64,000 nucleotides of DNA from RYN-230 sp963717125 (GCA_963717125.1 CAVQVG010000004.1:248001-312000); one strand, 5' to 3'; shown: positions 51,185 to 60,272, counted from the stretch's first letter. Numbers and translations are program-made. Notes: generated from the letters alone by a model not told the origin.

Positions 51185-51742
51185 ATGGGCATTCCCACGA
51201 GCGGCGGGCCTGGGTACTACGCACGTCCGGATCGCGACCGAGCGCCAGCCCGCTTGGTTCCTGCGCCTGTCCCGCCTTCCCCATCTGTGGGCCAGTCGCA
51301 AACGGCCACGGCAGCCATCTGGCCGCTGCACAGCTACCTTGAGCTGGGTGCCCTACCCACCGCGCCCGGATGTGCCCGGAGCCACGCCCGGCTGCTTGTC
51401 GCGGAATGGGGACAAGCCGGGCTGGCTGACACAGTGGAACTGGTGGTCAGCGAATTGGTCACCAACGGCGTCCGGGCCTCCGTCCGTGTCACTGGCAGCT
51501 GGTTCGAGGGGAGATGGGCAGCGGGCGTCCCTCCTGTCCGCGTGTGGCTCCAGAGCGACAATCAGAAGGTCCTGATCAAGGTTTGGGACGGCAACGACCG
51601 AATGCCCGAACCAAGGGTTCCCGATTATGAGTCCGAAGGTGGACGAGGGCTCGCCGTGATCGAGGCCCTATGTAGAGACTGGGGCGCGTTCCGGCCAGAA
51701 CAATCGACCGGAAAGGTGATATGGGCAGTCGCACTTGAGTAG
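51185..51742 (+). CDS. RsbW/SpoIIAB-type ATP-binding protein (HATPase)
   Basis: 185 residues; residues ~60-185 are a GHKL ATPase. The N box is ELVVSELVTNGVRAS, the G1 box VWDGNDRMPEPR, and the G2 box ESEGGRGLAVIEALCRDWG. Proteins of this type are anti-sigma kinases or are uncharacterised partners of Scr1/DUF397 modules. The first ~50 residues are Pro/Arg-rich and unconserved. Its last base overlaps the following GTG. Confidence 0.85.
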   Translation: MGIPTSGGPGYYARPDRDRAPARLVPAPVPPSPSVGQSQTATAAIWPLHSYLELGALPTAPGCARSHARLLVAEWGQAGLADTVELVVSELVTNGVRASVRVTGSWFEGRWAAGVPPVRVWLQSDNQKVLIKVWDGNDRMPEPRVPDYESEGGRGLAVIEALCRDWGAFRPEQSTGKVIWAVALE

Positions 51743-52239
51743 TGCAAGCATCGCCAGTAGTGCGAACATCCTTCTTGCTCGGCTGTAGGTCCCATGTGGG
51801 TTTGATCTCAGTTGGGACTTTCCCCTGCCCCCTGGATCGGATGATGCGCCAGGAAGAGATGACCGGAGAAGACGCGCCCAAGATGTGGGTCGTGCTGAAC
51901 GAGGGAGCGCTGCGCCGCCAGGTAGGCGGCCGGGCGACCATGCACGGGCAGTTGACTCATCTGCTGGACCTATCGCGGTCCAACAAGGTCGTGATCCAGG
52001 TGCTGACGTACGCGGCCGGGGCGCATCCAGCCATGGATGGAGCCTTTGAGATCCTCCGGTTCCCAGATGCCGCCGATCCTGACGTCGTCTACGTCCAGTA
52101 CCGCGGAGGTAGCATCTACCTGGAGGATTCAGCCGACGTTGACGCCTACGCGGAGTTGTTCGACCATCTGCGAGCCCGGGCGCTCGGCCCGGACGAGTCA
52201 CGTGCCCTCATCACCCGCCTGGCCGACGAAACCTCCTGA
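51742..52239 (+). pseudogene. DUF5753 fragment lacking the HTH domain
   Basis: The homologous part begins at RMMRQEEMTGEDAPKMWVVL and runs through ALRRQVGGRATMHGQLTHLL, AAGAHPAMDGAFEILRFP and DPDVVYVQYRGGSIYLED to the normal C-terminus. Full Scr1-type regulators have ~110 more residues, including an XRE domain, at the N-terminus. Here the 30 or so codons before it (51742-51840) look unrelated, and no HTH lies upstream. It is therefore a truncated regulator, either a decayed gene or a free sensor domain started at ATG 51841/51844. It sits between the HATPase and DUF397 genes, the normal position for a full-length partner. Confidence 0.7.
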
Positions 52240-52259
52240 CATCGGTATGGAGGAACGTA

Positions 52260-52490
52260 GTGCCCACGATGGATCTGTCGCACGTCACCTGGCGCAAGAG
52301 CCGCCGCAGCACGCAGAACGGCAGCTGCGTGGAAGTCGGCAACGTCCCGGCCGGCGACGCAAGCTCCCCGGCCTCGGTCGCGGTACGTGACTCCAAGAAC
52401 CCGGGCGGCCCGGTGCTCACTGTCAGCCGCACCGAAAGGCACGCGTTCACCAGCCGGATCAAGCGGTGGGAGTTCGACCTCCCCCAGTAG
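52260..52490 (+). CDS. DUF397 domain protein
   Basis: 76 residues with the DUF397 pattern: LSHVTWRKSRRSTQNGSCVEV, then VAVRDSKNPGGPVLTVSRTE and the tail FTSRIKRWEFDL. DUF397 proteins pair with DUF5753 HTH proteins; some act as toxin-like or signalling partners (Scr2). GTG start follows GGAGGAACGTA; an in-frame ATG three codons on is possible. The last gene of the block, convergent with the copper operon. Confidence 0.88.
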   Translation: MPTMDLSHVTWRKSRRSTQNGSCVEVGNVPAGDASSPASVAVRDSKNPGGPVLTVSRTERHAFTSRIKRWEFDLPQ

Positions 52491-52546
52491 AACGGCGCGT
52501 TCGATCTGGGCTGACCCGAAATGCCTGTCGGTGACCTTGGCAGCTC

Positions 52547-53698
52547 CTAGCCGGATGATCCGAACTGGACGGGAACCTTGATCACCTGTCCGCTGGACCA
52601 TGAGTGGGCGCCCGGGGCGGCTTGCCAGATGGTGAGCTGGGTGCCGTGGACGGCGAGGGCGTTCCAGCCGCCGGATGGGTTCGCCGCGAGTGTCGCGGTC
52701 CTCGGGGGAAGGACGGGCAAGGTCTGCCACGAGTTGGCGCTACTGGTGATGGTAGCGGCGTGGTGGTTGCTCAGGATGACCGCGAGGCTGCTGCCCGGTC
52801 CGGCGGACGCCGCGGTGAGCGCGGCGTGGTTCAGGGGCAGGGCTGGCGACAGGGTCCAGCGGGTGCCGCCGTCGGTGGACCAGGCGGCCAGCAGGCGGGT
52901 CGCCGGGGCGTTTCCGGCGGCGAGCAACGCGGTGGTGGTGCCGCCGGTGGTGGTGAGGCGGAGCACGGTGATGGGCTGGTGGGCATAGCCGGCGGGCAGC
53001 GTAGGCCCGGCCAGCTGCCATGACCTGCCGGTGTGGGAGAAGATCCCGGCGGTACCGGGACGGTTGCAGCCGGCGGCCAGCATGGGTTGCCCGGATGGGC
53101 CGAACGCGGCTGCGGTGAGGCTGTGCAGCCGGCACTGGGTGCCGGCCGGGGATGCGGCGATGGCGTGGCGGGTGGCGAGCCGGGTCCAGGCCGTCGCGCC
53201 GGGGCCGGATATGTCGGCGGTGCCGTCGCTGAGCAGGGCCAGCAGGTGGCCGCTGGCCGGGTCGGCGGCGAGGGCGCCTGGGACATCCGCGAGTGCAGCG
53301 TCGAGCAGGCCGGGTGTCCAGGCCTTGCCGGTGTCCTTGGTGGTGGCGAGGGGGGAGTAGGACAGGTCCTGGCTGGGCCGGAATCCGGCCAGCACTGTGC
53401 CGGCGGAAAGCCCGGCTAGGACCAGGCCGCCGTTGCTGGCCACTCCAGGTGGAGTAGCGAGCCGCCAGGTGGCCGATCCGGTGGGGCGGACGAACAGTTG
53501 CCAGAAGTTGTTGTGGCTGGCGGCCGAGCCGCCCATCACGGCGACCGCCCAGGTTCCGGTCGTGGTGACCAGCGAGGTGGCCAGGGACGGTTGGGTGGCG
53601 GGGCGGGGCGGAGCGGCGGTCTGGCTGGCGGTGGTGCCGCAGCCAGCGGCCAGCAGCATTGCGGCCGCCAGCAGTGAGAGGGGGCGCCGGTGGTTCAT
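52547..53698 (-). CDS. Secreted lipoprotein, third gene of the copper operon
   Basis: 383 residues. A signal peptide with lipobox (LLAAAMLLAAGCGTTAS) marks a lipoprotein. The mature part contains repeated strand motifs (WQLFVRPTGSATWRLATPP, SFAATPGLLD, AWTRLATRH, GTRWTLSPALP) that resemble a beta-propeller with BNR/sialidase-like Trp-containing blades, a structural guess. The ATG overlaps the stop of the Sco fusion by four bases, so it is coupled. It is probably exposed and copper-related by context only. Confidence 0.8.
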   Translation of the reverse strand: MNHRRPLSLLAAAMLLAAGCGTTASQTAAPPRPATQPSLATSLVTTTGTWAVAVMGGSAASHNNFWQLFVRPTGSATWRLATPPGVASNGGLVLAGLSAGTVLAGFRPSQDLSYSPLATTKDTGKAWTPGLLDAALADVPGALAADPASGHLLALLSDGTADISGPGATAWTRLATRHAIAASPAGTQCRLHSLTAAAFGPSGQPMLAAGCNRPGTAGIFSHTGRSWQLAGPTLPAGYAHQPITVLRLTTTGGTTTALLAAGNAPATRLLAAWSTDGGTRWTLSPALPLNHAALTAASAGPGSSLAVILSNHHAATITSSANSWQTLPVLPPRTATLAANPSGGWNALAVHGTQLTIWQAAPGAHSWSSGQVIKVPVQFGSSG

Positions 53699-55581
53699 GA
53701 GGACCTCAGCGCGTTCCGGGCGGCGTTGGCGAGCAGGACGGCGAACGAGGATTTGGTGGCAGTGGTCCCTGGCCCCGGATTGGTGTTGAGCTCCTCCCGC
53801 ACGCGCCCGGCCTGGTCGATCACGTAGGCGAGGTCCGGGTGGCCGATCATGGACCCGGCGGGCAGGATCTGCGGGATGATCCCGTAGTCCCGCCACACCT
53901 GCTGGAGTTGCGGGACGCTGCCGGTCAGGTAGAGCCAGTTGGGCACCTGGGTCAGGCGTTCCTGGCGGTCGAACGCCTGGGTGAAGGTGACCTGGTGGTA
54001 GACGGGGTTGGCGACGACCGCGACCAGTTCGACGTGGCGCGCGCTGGCCCCGAGGAGCTGCCCGGCGGCGCGGAACTCCTGGGCGATCAGCGGGCAGTCG
54101 CTGGTGCATACCGGGTCCAGGAAGGTCAGCAGGATCACCTTGCCGTGCAGGCTGGCCAGGCTGACGGTGCGGCCGTGCTGGTCGGTGAGCTGGAATGCCT
54201 TGGCCGGGAAGTTCAGTGGCGCTGAGGAGCCGGCGATGGCTTCGGCGAGGATCGGGTCGGCGGTCGGGTTGGCCTGGGCGGCGGCCATCGGGGCGGCGCC
54301 GAGGATGATCAGCCCGAGCGCACCAAGGGTGGCGACGGTCCGGATGCTGGCCGTGGCCAGCGCACCACGCAGCGAGGCTGGCCGGACTCGCTCCCGCCAG
54401 CCCGCCGCCGGCGCCGGGACAACTGGTTCCGCCGTCACCCCCGGGGTGGCTGGCTCCGCCGTCACGGCCAGGGTGACCGGTTCCGCCGTCGGCGCTGGGC
54501 TGGGGGTGAGGGCGAGGTAGCCGCCGATGGCCAGGAGCGCGAACGGGAGCATGCTGTTGGGGTCGGTGCCGAGGCCGCCGAAGAACCCGAAGTCCTCGAT
54601 GAGCACCCAGTCCGCCAGGCACAGCACGGTGAAGGCGATGACCGCCGGGCGGACGAGCCGCCGCTGGCCGGTCACGAACGCCGCGCCGATGACCGCGAGC
54701 ACGATCACGGTGAACAGGTTGACCGCGAAGCCGTGCGCCTCATCGAAGGCGGTGAACGCGCTAACCCAGCTGGAGAGGAAACCCGGCTGCGATGTCCCCG
54801 CCATGGCCTGGGTCATGCTGGCCAGGGTGCCCGGCTGGTGGTGCGTGGCTCCCTGCCAGAACCCGCGTCCCGGCCAGGCCTGCAGCACCGCCATGCCGAC
54901 CAGGAAAACGCCGGTTCCGGCGAGGATGCCCCGGCCTATCCAGCGGGAAGGCCAGGTGCGCTCGGGCAGCGCGATCAGCCCACCGGCCACAGCGTAGATG
55001 AGAACGGCCCCGGGCGCGCCGAACAGCCAGGTCAGCCCGGGTGCGAAGATCCCGCCGAACGACTCGCCGAAGGTCCAGACCACCAGGCCCCAGCCGACGC
55101 TAGCCAGCCCGGCCAGCCGGGACAATAGACCACGGGGTGCGGCGAGTATCCAGATGCCGATCCCGACCTGGATCCACACGGCGGACGCTCCGGCCTGCAT
55201 CGGGTGATACGACCAGTTAGTCCCGGCCCAGTTCACCACCTGCTGGACCCAGTGCGGGGAACTCGCCGCCGTGGGCTGGATGACCTGCGAGGGCAGCCCG
55301 ATTGCCATCTTCGTCTGGGCCTGCAGGATCCCGTCGAAGACCCACAGCAGGCCGAACCCGATCCGCAGCAGCTGCCGCCAGGACGGCTCGGCCACAGCAG
55401 AGGCCGGCGTCCGGTCCGCCCGGGATGCCTGAGCGGGCAGCCACGCCCGCACGGTGATCCAGGCGAACCCGAGCAGCGCGAAGATCAGCAGCGCGATGAT
55501 TCCCTGGTGCACGAGGGCGGCCTTGAACGCCGCGACCACGGTGGGATCGTTGACGTTGATCCCCGAGTTCATCCCAGACAT
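53695..55581 (-). CDS. Polytopic membrane protein fused to a Sco1/SenC copper chaperone domain
   Basis: 628 residues. Residues 1-~390 hold about eight transmembrane helices (LLRIGFGLLWVFDGILQAQ, PGAVLIYAVAGGLIAL, FAVNLFTVIVLAVIGAAF, and others). After a Pro/Ala/Val linker and one more helix comes a Sco domain (LNFPAKAFQLTDQHGRTVSL). The copper motif CTSDCP (CxxxC) is intact, and SMIGHPDLAYVID supplies the His ligand. Sco proteins deliver copper to the CuA site of cytochrome oxidase or act as thiol oxidoreductases outside the cell. Such a fusion is not common. Four-base overlap with the lipoprotein gene; its start abuts the copA stop. Confidence 0.85.
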   Translation of the reverse strand: MSGMNSGINVNDPTVVAAFKAALVHQGIIALLIFALLGFAWITVRAWLPAQASRADRTPASAVAEPSWRQLLRIGFGLLWVFDGILQAQTKMAIGLPSQVIQPTAASSPHWVQQVVNWAGTNWSYHPMQAGASAVWIQVGIGIWILAAPRGLLSRLAGLASVGWGLVVWTFGESFGGIFAPGLTWLFGAPGAVLIYAVAGGLIALPERTWPSRWIGRGILAGTGVFLVGMAVLQAWPGRGFWQGATHHQPGTLASMTQAMAGTSQPGFLSSWVSAFTAFDEAHGFAVNLFTVIVLAVIGAAFVTGQRRLVRPAVIAFTVLCLADWVLIEDFGFFGGLGTDPNSMLPFALLAIGGYLALTPSPAPTAEPVTLAVTAEPATPGVTAEPVVPAPAAGWRERVRPASLRGALATASIRTVATLGALGLIILGAAPMAAAQANPTADPILAEAIAGSSAPLNFPAKAFQLTDQHGRTVSLASLHGKVILLTFLDPVCTSDCPLIAQEFRAAGQLLGASARHVELVAVVANPVYHQVTFTQAFDRQERLTQVPNWLYLTGSVPQLQQVWRDYGIIPQILPAGSMIGHPDLAYVIDQAGRVREELNTNPGPGTTATKSSFAVLLANAARNALRSS

Positions 55582-57881
55582 CAGCTCACCTGTTCCTGCG
55601 ATCGGCCGAAGTGCCGCAGCCGGACGCTGTTGGCCACCACGAAAGCTGAGGACAGGGCCATCGCGGCCCCGGCGATCAGCGGGTTGAGGAATCCCGCCGC
55701 GGCCAGCGGGATGGCCGCGATGTTGTACCCGAATGCCCAGGTGAGGTTGCCCCGGATGACCGTCAGGGTGGCCCGGGCCAGACTGACGGCGTCCGGCACG
55801 GCGCCGAGGTTGTCACGCAGCACGATCAGGTCGGCGGCGCTGATCGCCACGTCGGTGCCGGTGCCCAGGGCGATCCCCAGGTCGGCCGCGGCCAGGGCGG
55901 GCCCGTCGTTGACTCCATCGCCGACCATGGCCACCCGGTGACCCTGGGCTTGCAGATCCCGGATCACCGTCACCTTGTGATCGGGCAGCGCCCCGGCGAT
56001 CACCTCGTCGGTGCCCGCCTGGGCCGCGACGGCCTGCGCGGTGGCCAGGGTGTCCCCGGTCAGCAGTACGGTACGCAAGCCGAGACCGCGCAACTGCGCG
56101 ACCGCCGGGGCGGCGGATTCCTTGATGGTGTCGGCGACCGCGACGGCACCGCGCACCTCGCCACCCCACCCGGCTAGCACAACGGTGCGGCCGGCCTGCT
56201 CCCATCGGCGGTACTCACTGGCCAGGCCGGCCGGGATGGCTAGGCCCAGGTCGGCGAACAGGTGCTCGCGGCCGATGATCACATCATGGTCATCCACCGA
56301 CCCACGGGCGCCCAGCCCCGGCAGGGCCAGGAACCGGTCCGCCTGCGGCAGCGCCCCGAGCTCCGCCCGCGCCGCGGCGCTGATGGCCACGGCCACCGGG
56401 TGCTCTGACGCCTGCTCCACCGCTCCGGCCAGCCGGAGCAGCACGTCGCGGCCCACGCCGTCCGCTGTCAGCACACTGGTTACCGCCATGCCGCCGGTGG
56501 TGACTGTACCGGTCTTGTCCAGCAGCACCGTGTCTACCGCGCGGGAGGCTTCCAGTGCTTCGTACCGCTTGATAAAGATCCCCAGCTGCGCGCCCCGGCC
56601 GCAGGCCACCATCAGCGCCGCCGGGGTCGCCAGCCCCAGTGCGCACGGGCAGGCGATGATCAGCACCGCCAGCGCGGCGCTGAAGGCCCGCTCCACCGGG
56701 CTGCCCGCGAGCAGCCAGCCGGCCAGCGTGAGCCCAGACGCCACCAGCACCGCGGGCACAAACACCCCGCAGATCCGGTCAGCGAGCCGCTGGATGGCCG
56801 CCTTCTGCGATTGCGCTTGCTCCACCAGGGCGACCAGGTGCGCGAGCTGGGTATCGCGGCCCACCTTGACCGCGCGCACCACCAGCCGCCCGGACACCAC
56901 CACCGTGCCCGCGGCCACCATGTCCCCCTCGGCCGCATCGGCGGGAACCGACTCCCCGGTCATCATGCTGCGGTCCACCGCGGACTGCCCGAACTCCACC
57001 TCCCCGTCCGCGGCTATCCGCTCCCCAGGGCGGACCACGAACCGCTGCCCCACCCGGAGCTCCGCGGCCGGGACACGGCGTTCGGTCCCACCCGGCTCCA
57101 CGACGCATGCTTCCTGCGCGCCCGCCGCCGCCAGCTCACGCATCGCGTCCCCGGCGTCCCGCCGTGCCTTGGCCTCGTACACCCGGCCCGCCAGCAGGAA
57201 CGTGGTCACCGACGCGGCGACCTCCAGGTAGATACCGCCACCCGAAGCGTGCAGCAGCAGGTACCCCGCACTCAGCCCCACCTGGCCACGGTCCAGCACG
57301 AACATCGCGTACAGCGACCAGCCGCAGGCAGCGGTGATGCCCAGCGACACCAGCGTGTCCATCGAGGACGACAGATGCCGGGCGTTGCGCAGCGCGGCCT
57401 GGTGGAACGGCCACGCACACCACCCGACCACCGGCGCGGCTACCGCGATCAGCACCCACTGCCAGCCCGGGAACCGCGACCAGGGGAACAGCGACCACAG
57501 CACCGACAGGTCGCTCAGCGGAATGAACAGCACGAGCGCCACGATCAGCCGCCGGCGCAGGTCAGCCACCCGCGCGGCATCCGTCCCGGTCCCGGCTGCC
57601 GCCCCGGGCTCAGCACCCGGCCCACCAGCGCCGCCCCCCAGCATCTCGGCGTGGTAACCAGCCTGCTCGACCGCGTCGACGAGCTGCTGCGCGGGAACCG
57701 CTGCAGGTACCGTGACAGAGGCCCGCTCGGTCGCCAAATTCACCGTGGCCGTGACACCGTCAATAGCGTTGAGCTTTTTCTCGACCCGGGCCGCACACGC
57801 CGCGCAGGTCATGCCCCCGATCGACAACTCCATCTCCAGGGGCGCGGATGATGCCTCCCCCGTGACCGCCGCAGATGACAC
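55581..57881 (-). CDS. copA: Copper-translocating P-type ATPase
   Basis: 766 residues, P1B-1 type. The N-terminal heavy-metal domain has GMTCAACAARVEKKL near residue 22. Transmembrane CPC motif IIACPCALGLATP, phosphorylation site DKTGTVTTGG, actuator MTGESVPAD, HP locus EQASEHPVAVAIS and hinge MVGDGVNDGPALAAADLG are all present. It exports Cu(I). GTG start after AAAGGCAGG; the stop shares a base with the next gene. First gene of the operon, driven from the region with three CsoR-like boxes. Confidence 0.95.
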   Translation of the reverse strand: MSSAAVTGEASSAPLEMELSIGGMTCAACAARVEKKLNAIDGVTATVNLATERASVTVPAAVPAQQLVDAVEQAGYHAEMLGGGAGGPGAEPGAAAGTGTDAARVADLRRRLIVALVLFIPLSDLSVLWSLFPWSRFPGWQWVLIAVAAPVVGWCAWPFHQAALRNARHLSSSMDTLVSLGITAACGWSLYAMFVLDRGQVGLSAGYLLLHASGGGIYLEVAASVTTFLLAGRVYEAKARRDAGDAMRELAAAGAQEACVVEPGGTERRVPAAELRVGQRFVVRPGERIAADGEVEFGQSAVDRSMMTGESVPADAAEGDMVAAGTVVVSGRLVVRAVKVGRDTQLAHLVALVEQAQSQKAAIQRLADRICGVFVPAVLVASGLTLAGWLLAGSPVERAFSAALAVLIIACPCALGLATPAALMVACGRGAQLGIFIKRYEALEASRAVDTVLLDKTGTVTTGGMAVTSVLTADGVGRDVLLRLAGAVEQASEHPVAVAISAAARAELGALPQADRFLALPGLGARGSVDDHDVIIGREHLFADLGLAIPAGLASEYRRWEQAGRTVVLAGWGGEVRGAVAVADTIKESAAPAVAQLRGLGLRTVLLTGDTLATAQAVAAQAGTDEVIAGALPDHKVTVIRDLQAQGHRVAMVGDGVNDGPALAAADLGIALGTGTDVAISAADLIVLRDNLGAVPDAVSLARATLTVIRGNLTWAFGYNIAAIPLAAAGFLNPLIAGAAMALSSAFVVANSVRLRHFGRSQEQVS

Positions 57882-58080
57882 CTAAGCGAGCCTGCCTTTC
57901 AGTACCAACCCGGCCAGCCATCCCGAATTCCCTTACGGCCGCCGGCGGTAGCGGCACATGCGGCCGGACCTGCGGCTAGCGGAGCAGCAGCTAGGTACCT
58001 GCCGCCATGCCCGGGAACCTACACCCCGAAAGCAAACCTCAGTTCAACGTGGCAGAAATGTAATGTTCATCGACGCTGGA

Positions 58081-58142
58081 AATACCCTACGAGGGTTTAC
58101 CGAATACCTCTGGGGGGTTTCCGCAATACCCCTGGGGGGTTT
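58081..58142. promoter_or_regulatory. Three 18-bp copper-responsive (CsoR-like) operators, 22-bp period
   Basis: AATACCCTACGAGGGTTT (58081-58098), AATACCTCTGGGGGGTTT (58103-58120) and AATACCCCTGGGGGGTTT (58125-58142) recur every 22 bases, two helical turns. Each has an ACCC...GGGT dyad like CsoR boxes. They lie between divergent copA and the DUF5134 gene, in the 380-base gap 57882-58261, which otherwise holds A/T-rich promoter-like sequence (GAAATGTAATG) and no gene. No csoR is in the window. Confidence 0.75.
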
Positions 58143-58261
58143 AGCGCCATCCCTTTCCACCCGGTACCATCGTGGCGTTATGCGCCAGCAGGAAACGCAG
58201 CCCTCACGAAGCGGCCCGGTGACGTGTTCCGCCGAGGCCGCTGTCAACCCGGCGCCCGGAG

Positions 58262-59002
58262 ATGGCTGAGGTGGCCGGGCCGTCCTGGCTGGCCGGCGTG
58301 CTCGCCGCCGCCATGATCCTCACCGCGGTCTACGCCGCGAGCCGCCTAGCCACCTCCCGCCTGCTGCGGGTGGCAACCGAGGCGGACACCGATGGCCTGC
58401 ACGCCCTCATGGGCACGGCCATGGCCGGCATGTTCCTGCCCCAGTTCCACCTGCTGCCCAGCAACGTCTGGGCAGTGGTCTTCGGGGCGGGGGCAGTGTG
58501 GTTCGCCGCGAGCGCCATCCGTCTCCGGAGCATGGCAGCGCGCAGCTGGCAATGCCGGTTCCCAGTTCCGCACCTCGTGGAATGCATTGCCATGCTGTAC
58601 ATGGTCTTGGCGGTGCCCGCCGCGGCGCGCACGTCAGGAATGGCTATGCCCGGGATGGCTTCCCCGGGCGCGGCAGCGGGTTTCCCAGCGCTTGCGCTGG
58701 TCCTGGCCCTATTCATGCTCGGCTATCTGCTGTGGACCACAGACCGGCTGGCCAGCCGCGCCCAGGCCAAGCGAGCGCCGGCCGCCATACCCCGAACCCA
58801 GCACGAGTCCCTGGTCACCGTCGCGGCAGTACCGGCCAGCCACCTCGCTAGTTTGGCCAGCCCCATCGACCCGCCAGGCGCCGCCGAGGCTCCAGCACCG
58901 CATCCCCCGGCCGGGCATCCATTGCTCGCCGCATCGTTCGCGGAGTGCAGCAAGATCGTGATGAGCATCGCTATGGGTTACATGCTCATCACGATGCTCT
59001 GA
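58262..59002 (+). CDS. DUF5134 family membrane protein
   Basis: 246 residues with five or six transmembrane helices. The pattern DGLHALMGTAMAGMFLPQFHLLP and HLVECIAMLYMVLAVPAAA with the Met-rich MAMPGMASPGAA is typical of DUF5134 proteins found beside copper genes. His and Met in membrane and loops suggest metal handling. The C-terminal part (ECSKIVMSIAMGYMLITML) is conserved. ATG 58262 has GGAG only one base upstream; the in-frame GTG at 58271 (ten bases) may be the real start. Confidence 0.8.
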   Translation: MAEVAGPSWLAGVLAAAMILTAVYAASRLATSRLLRVATEADTDGLHALMGTAMAGMFLPQFHLLPSNVWAVVFGAGAVWFAASAIRLRSMAARSWQCRFPVPHLVECIAMLYMVLAVPAAARTSGMAMPGMASPGAAAGFPALALVLALFMLGYLLWTTDRLASRAQAKRAPAAIPRTQHESLVTVAAVPASHLASLASPIDPPGAAEAPAPHPPAGHPLLAASFAECSKIVMSIAMGYMLITML

Positions 59003-59071
59003 TTCCCCACGGAGGAGCGACTGCCAAGGGCCTGCCTTGACAGGCTGCTCGTGGCGGGGTGGAGGGCTGTA

Positions 59072-59231
59072 TTACGGCTCCGCTCCCCGGGCGGGCGGCG
59101 GAGTCCGGTGACCGGGCCGGACGATGCCGTGTTCGTAGGCGTGCACGGCGATCTGGACGCGGTCGCGCAACCCGAGCTTGGCGAGGATACGGGCGATGTG
59201 GCTCTTGACGGTGGCCTCGCTGAGGTCTCGT
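59072..59231 (-). pseudogene. Truncated copy of a NarL-type response regulator (HTH end)
   Basis: Read from right to left, the bases encode DLSEATVKSHIARILAKLGL, then RDRVQIAVHAYEHGIVRPG and a TAA stop at 59072-59074. It matches the last ~50 residues of the intact response regulator at 60582-61271. The two DNA copies (59071-59226 and 60581-60736) differ at only about nine positions in 156. No N-terminal part is left of it; the match ends at TGAGGT, after which unrelated sequence begins. It is a recent partial duplication, in the same orientation. Confidence 0.8.
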
Positions 59232-59331
59232 CGCTACGAGCAAACAAGGTGTTTATTACTTCACTTTCAAACGCCCCGTCTGACCCGCACAGCACTTTTA
59301 ATCCTGGGCTCGGAGGAGGTATTCCCCAAGG

Positions 59332-60027
59332 TCACCGAGGATCTTTGTTTTGATCCGGACTGGTAAGTGGATCGCCACGGCTCCCGGCTAGGGCCGTCCG
59401 GGGCTGCGAGTTGGATAGCGGCAATGTCAGCCCGGCAAACGAGCCGAGTAACAACACCGCGAAGACAATGGTCGCGACTCCCCTTCCGCCATCAAAGATG
59501 CCTGCCTTGTTGTGGCCGCCGATTACCGTGACGCAGATGGCAACCCCGGCCAAGCCCAGTGCCGAGCCGACCGCGAGGGTGGCTACGAGCCATCCGGGGC
59601 TACGAGTGCGCCAGAGCGGATAGCGCCCGAAGTAGTCCACCGGTCGTGACGCCTCGAATATCCCCGGGCTGAGCAGCAGCGCGATCTGCGCCGCGCTGGC
59701 CAGCAGTGCGGCGAGGTCCCGCGCAGAGGAGTTGCTCCGCACCGAGACGACCGCGAATATGAACGCTGTCCAGGAAACGAGGAGGAGCAGCAGCCGTGAG
59801 AAGCGCCCGCCGACCGCTGTACGCCAGGCGAAGAAAAGCGTGGCCACCAAGCCGGAAATCGCGGGAAGCGGTCCTATACCCACGGATAAATTGACCCCTG
59901 TCACCAGCGAGAGCAGGCAGTAGGCAACCATCGGCAACGGCGACAAGCCAGGGTCCTGCCAGAAGGCGCTCAGCCGTCGCCCCACTCGCGCGATTCCCGC
60001 ATGCCCGGAGTCATCTTCTTTCTGCAA
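59332..60027 (-). CDS. Membrane protein of unknown function
   Basis: 231 residues with five or six hydrophobic segments (LPMVAYCLLSLVTGVNLSVG, LLLLLVSWTAFIFAVVSV, ATLAVGSALGLAGVAICVTV, ATIVFAVLLLGSFAGLTL). Charged termini (MQKEDDSGHAG; SPDQNKDPR). No family recognised. Base composition is less GC-rich than in the core. It lies between the regulator fragment and the transposase remnant, so it may have been brought in with the mobile DNA. Confidence 0.7.
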   Translation of the reverse strand: MQKEDDSGHAGIARVGRRLSAFWQDPGLSPLPMVAYCLLSLVTGVNLSVGIGPLPAISGLVATLFFAWRTAVGGRFSRLLLLLVSWTAFIFAVVSVRSNSSARDLAALLASAAQIALLLSPGIFEASRPVDYFGRYPLWRTRSPGWLVATLAVGSALGLAGVAICVTVIGGHNKAGIFDGGRGVATIVFAVLLLGSFAGLTLPLSNSQPRTALAGSRGDPLTSPDQNKDPR

Positions 60028-60272
60028 GCCCGCCTCCCTCTAACAGCGCATACCAGGAGAAAAACAGATGTATGAATAGTAACTAAACGCGGATGGCCGT
60101 CAAGGTACCGCTCACGGAGACATTCACGTTCGTGCCGCACATCCACCACGAACGCCCCATCCGGCTCTCAACCCTGGCCGGGAAGCCGGTCCGCTAGCTA
60201 CCTCGACCTGAAAAGTCGGCGGGCTGAGTTCGGGCTGGTGGTGCGGGGGGCTGCGGCGCTGGCGGGGCGGTG

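Noticed and set aside
57958..58269. 103-codon plus-strand gene between copA and DUF5134
   Set aside because: It runs through the three operator repeats, has A/T-rich non-coding composition and no ribosome-binding site.
59051..59353. Plus-strand gene over the response-regulator fragment
   Set aside because: The minus-strand frame matches the intact regulator; the plus frame is its shadow.
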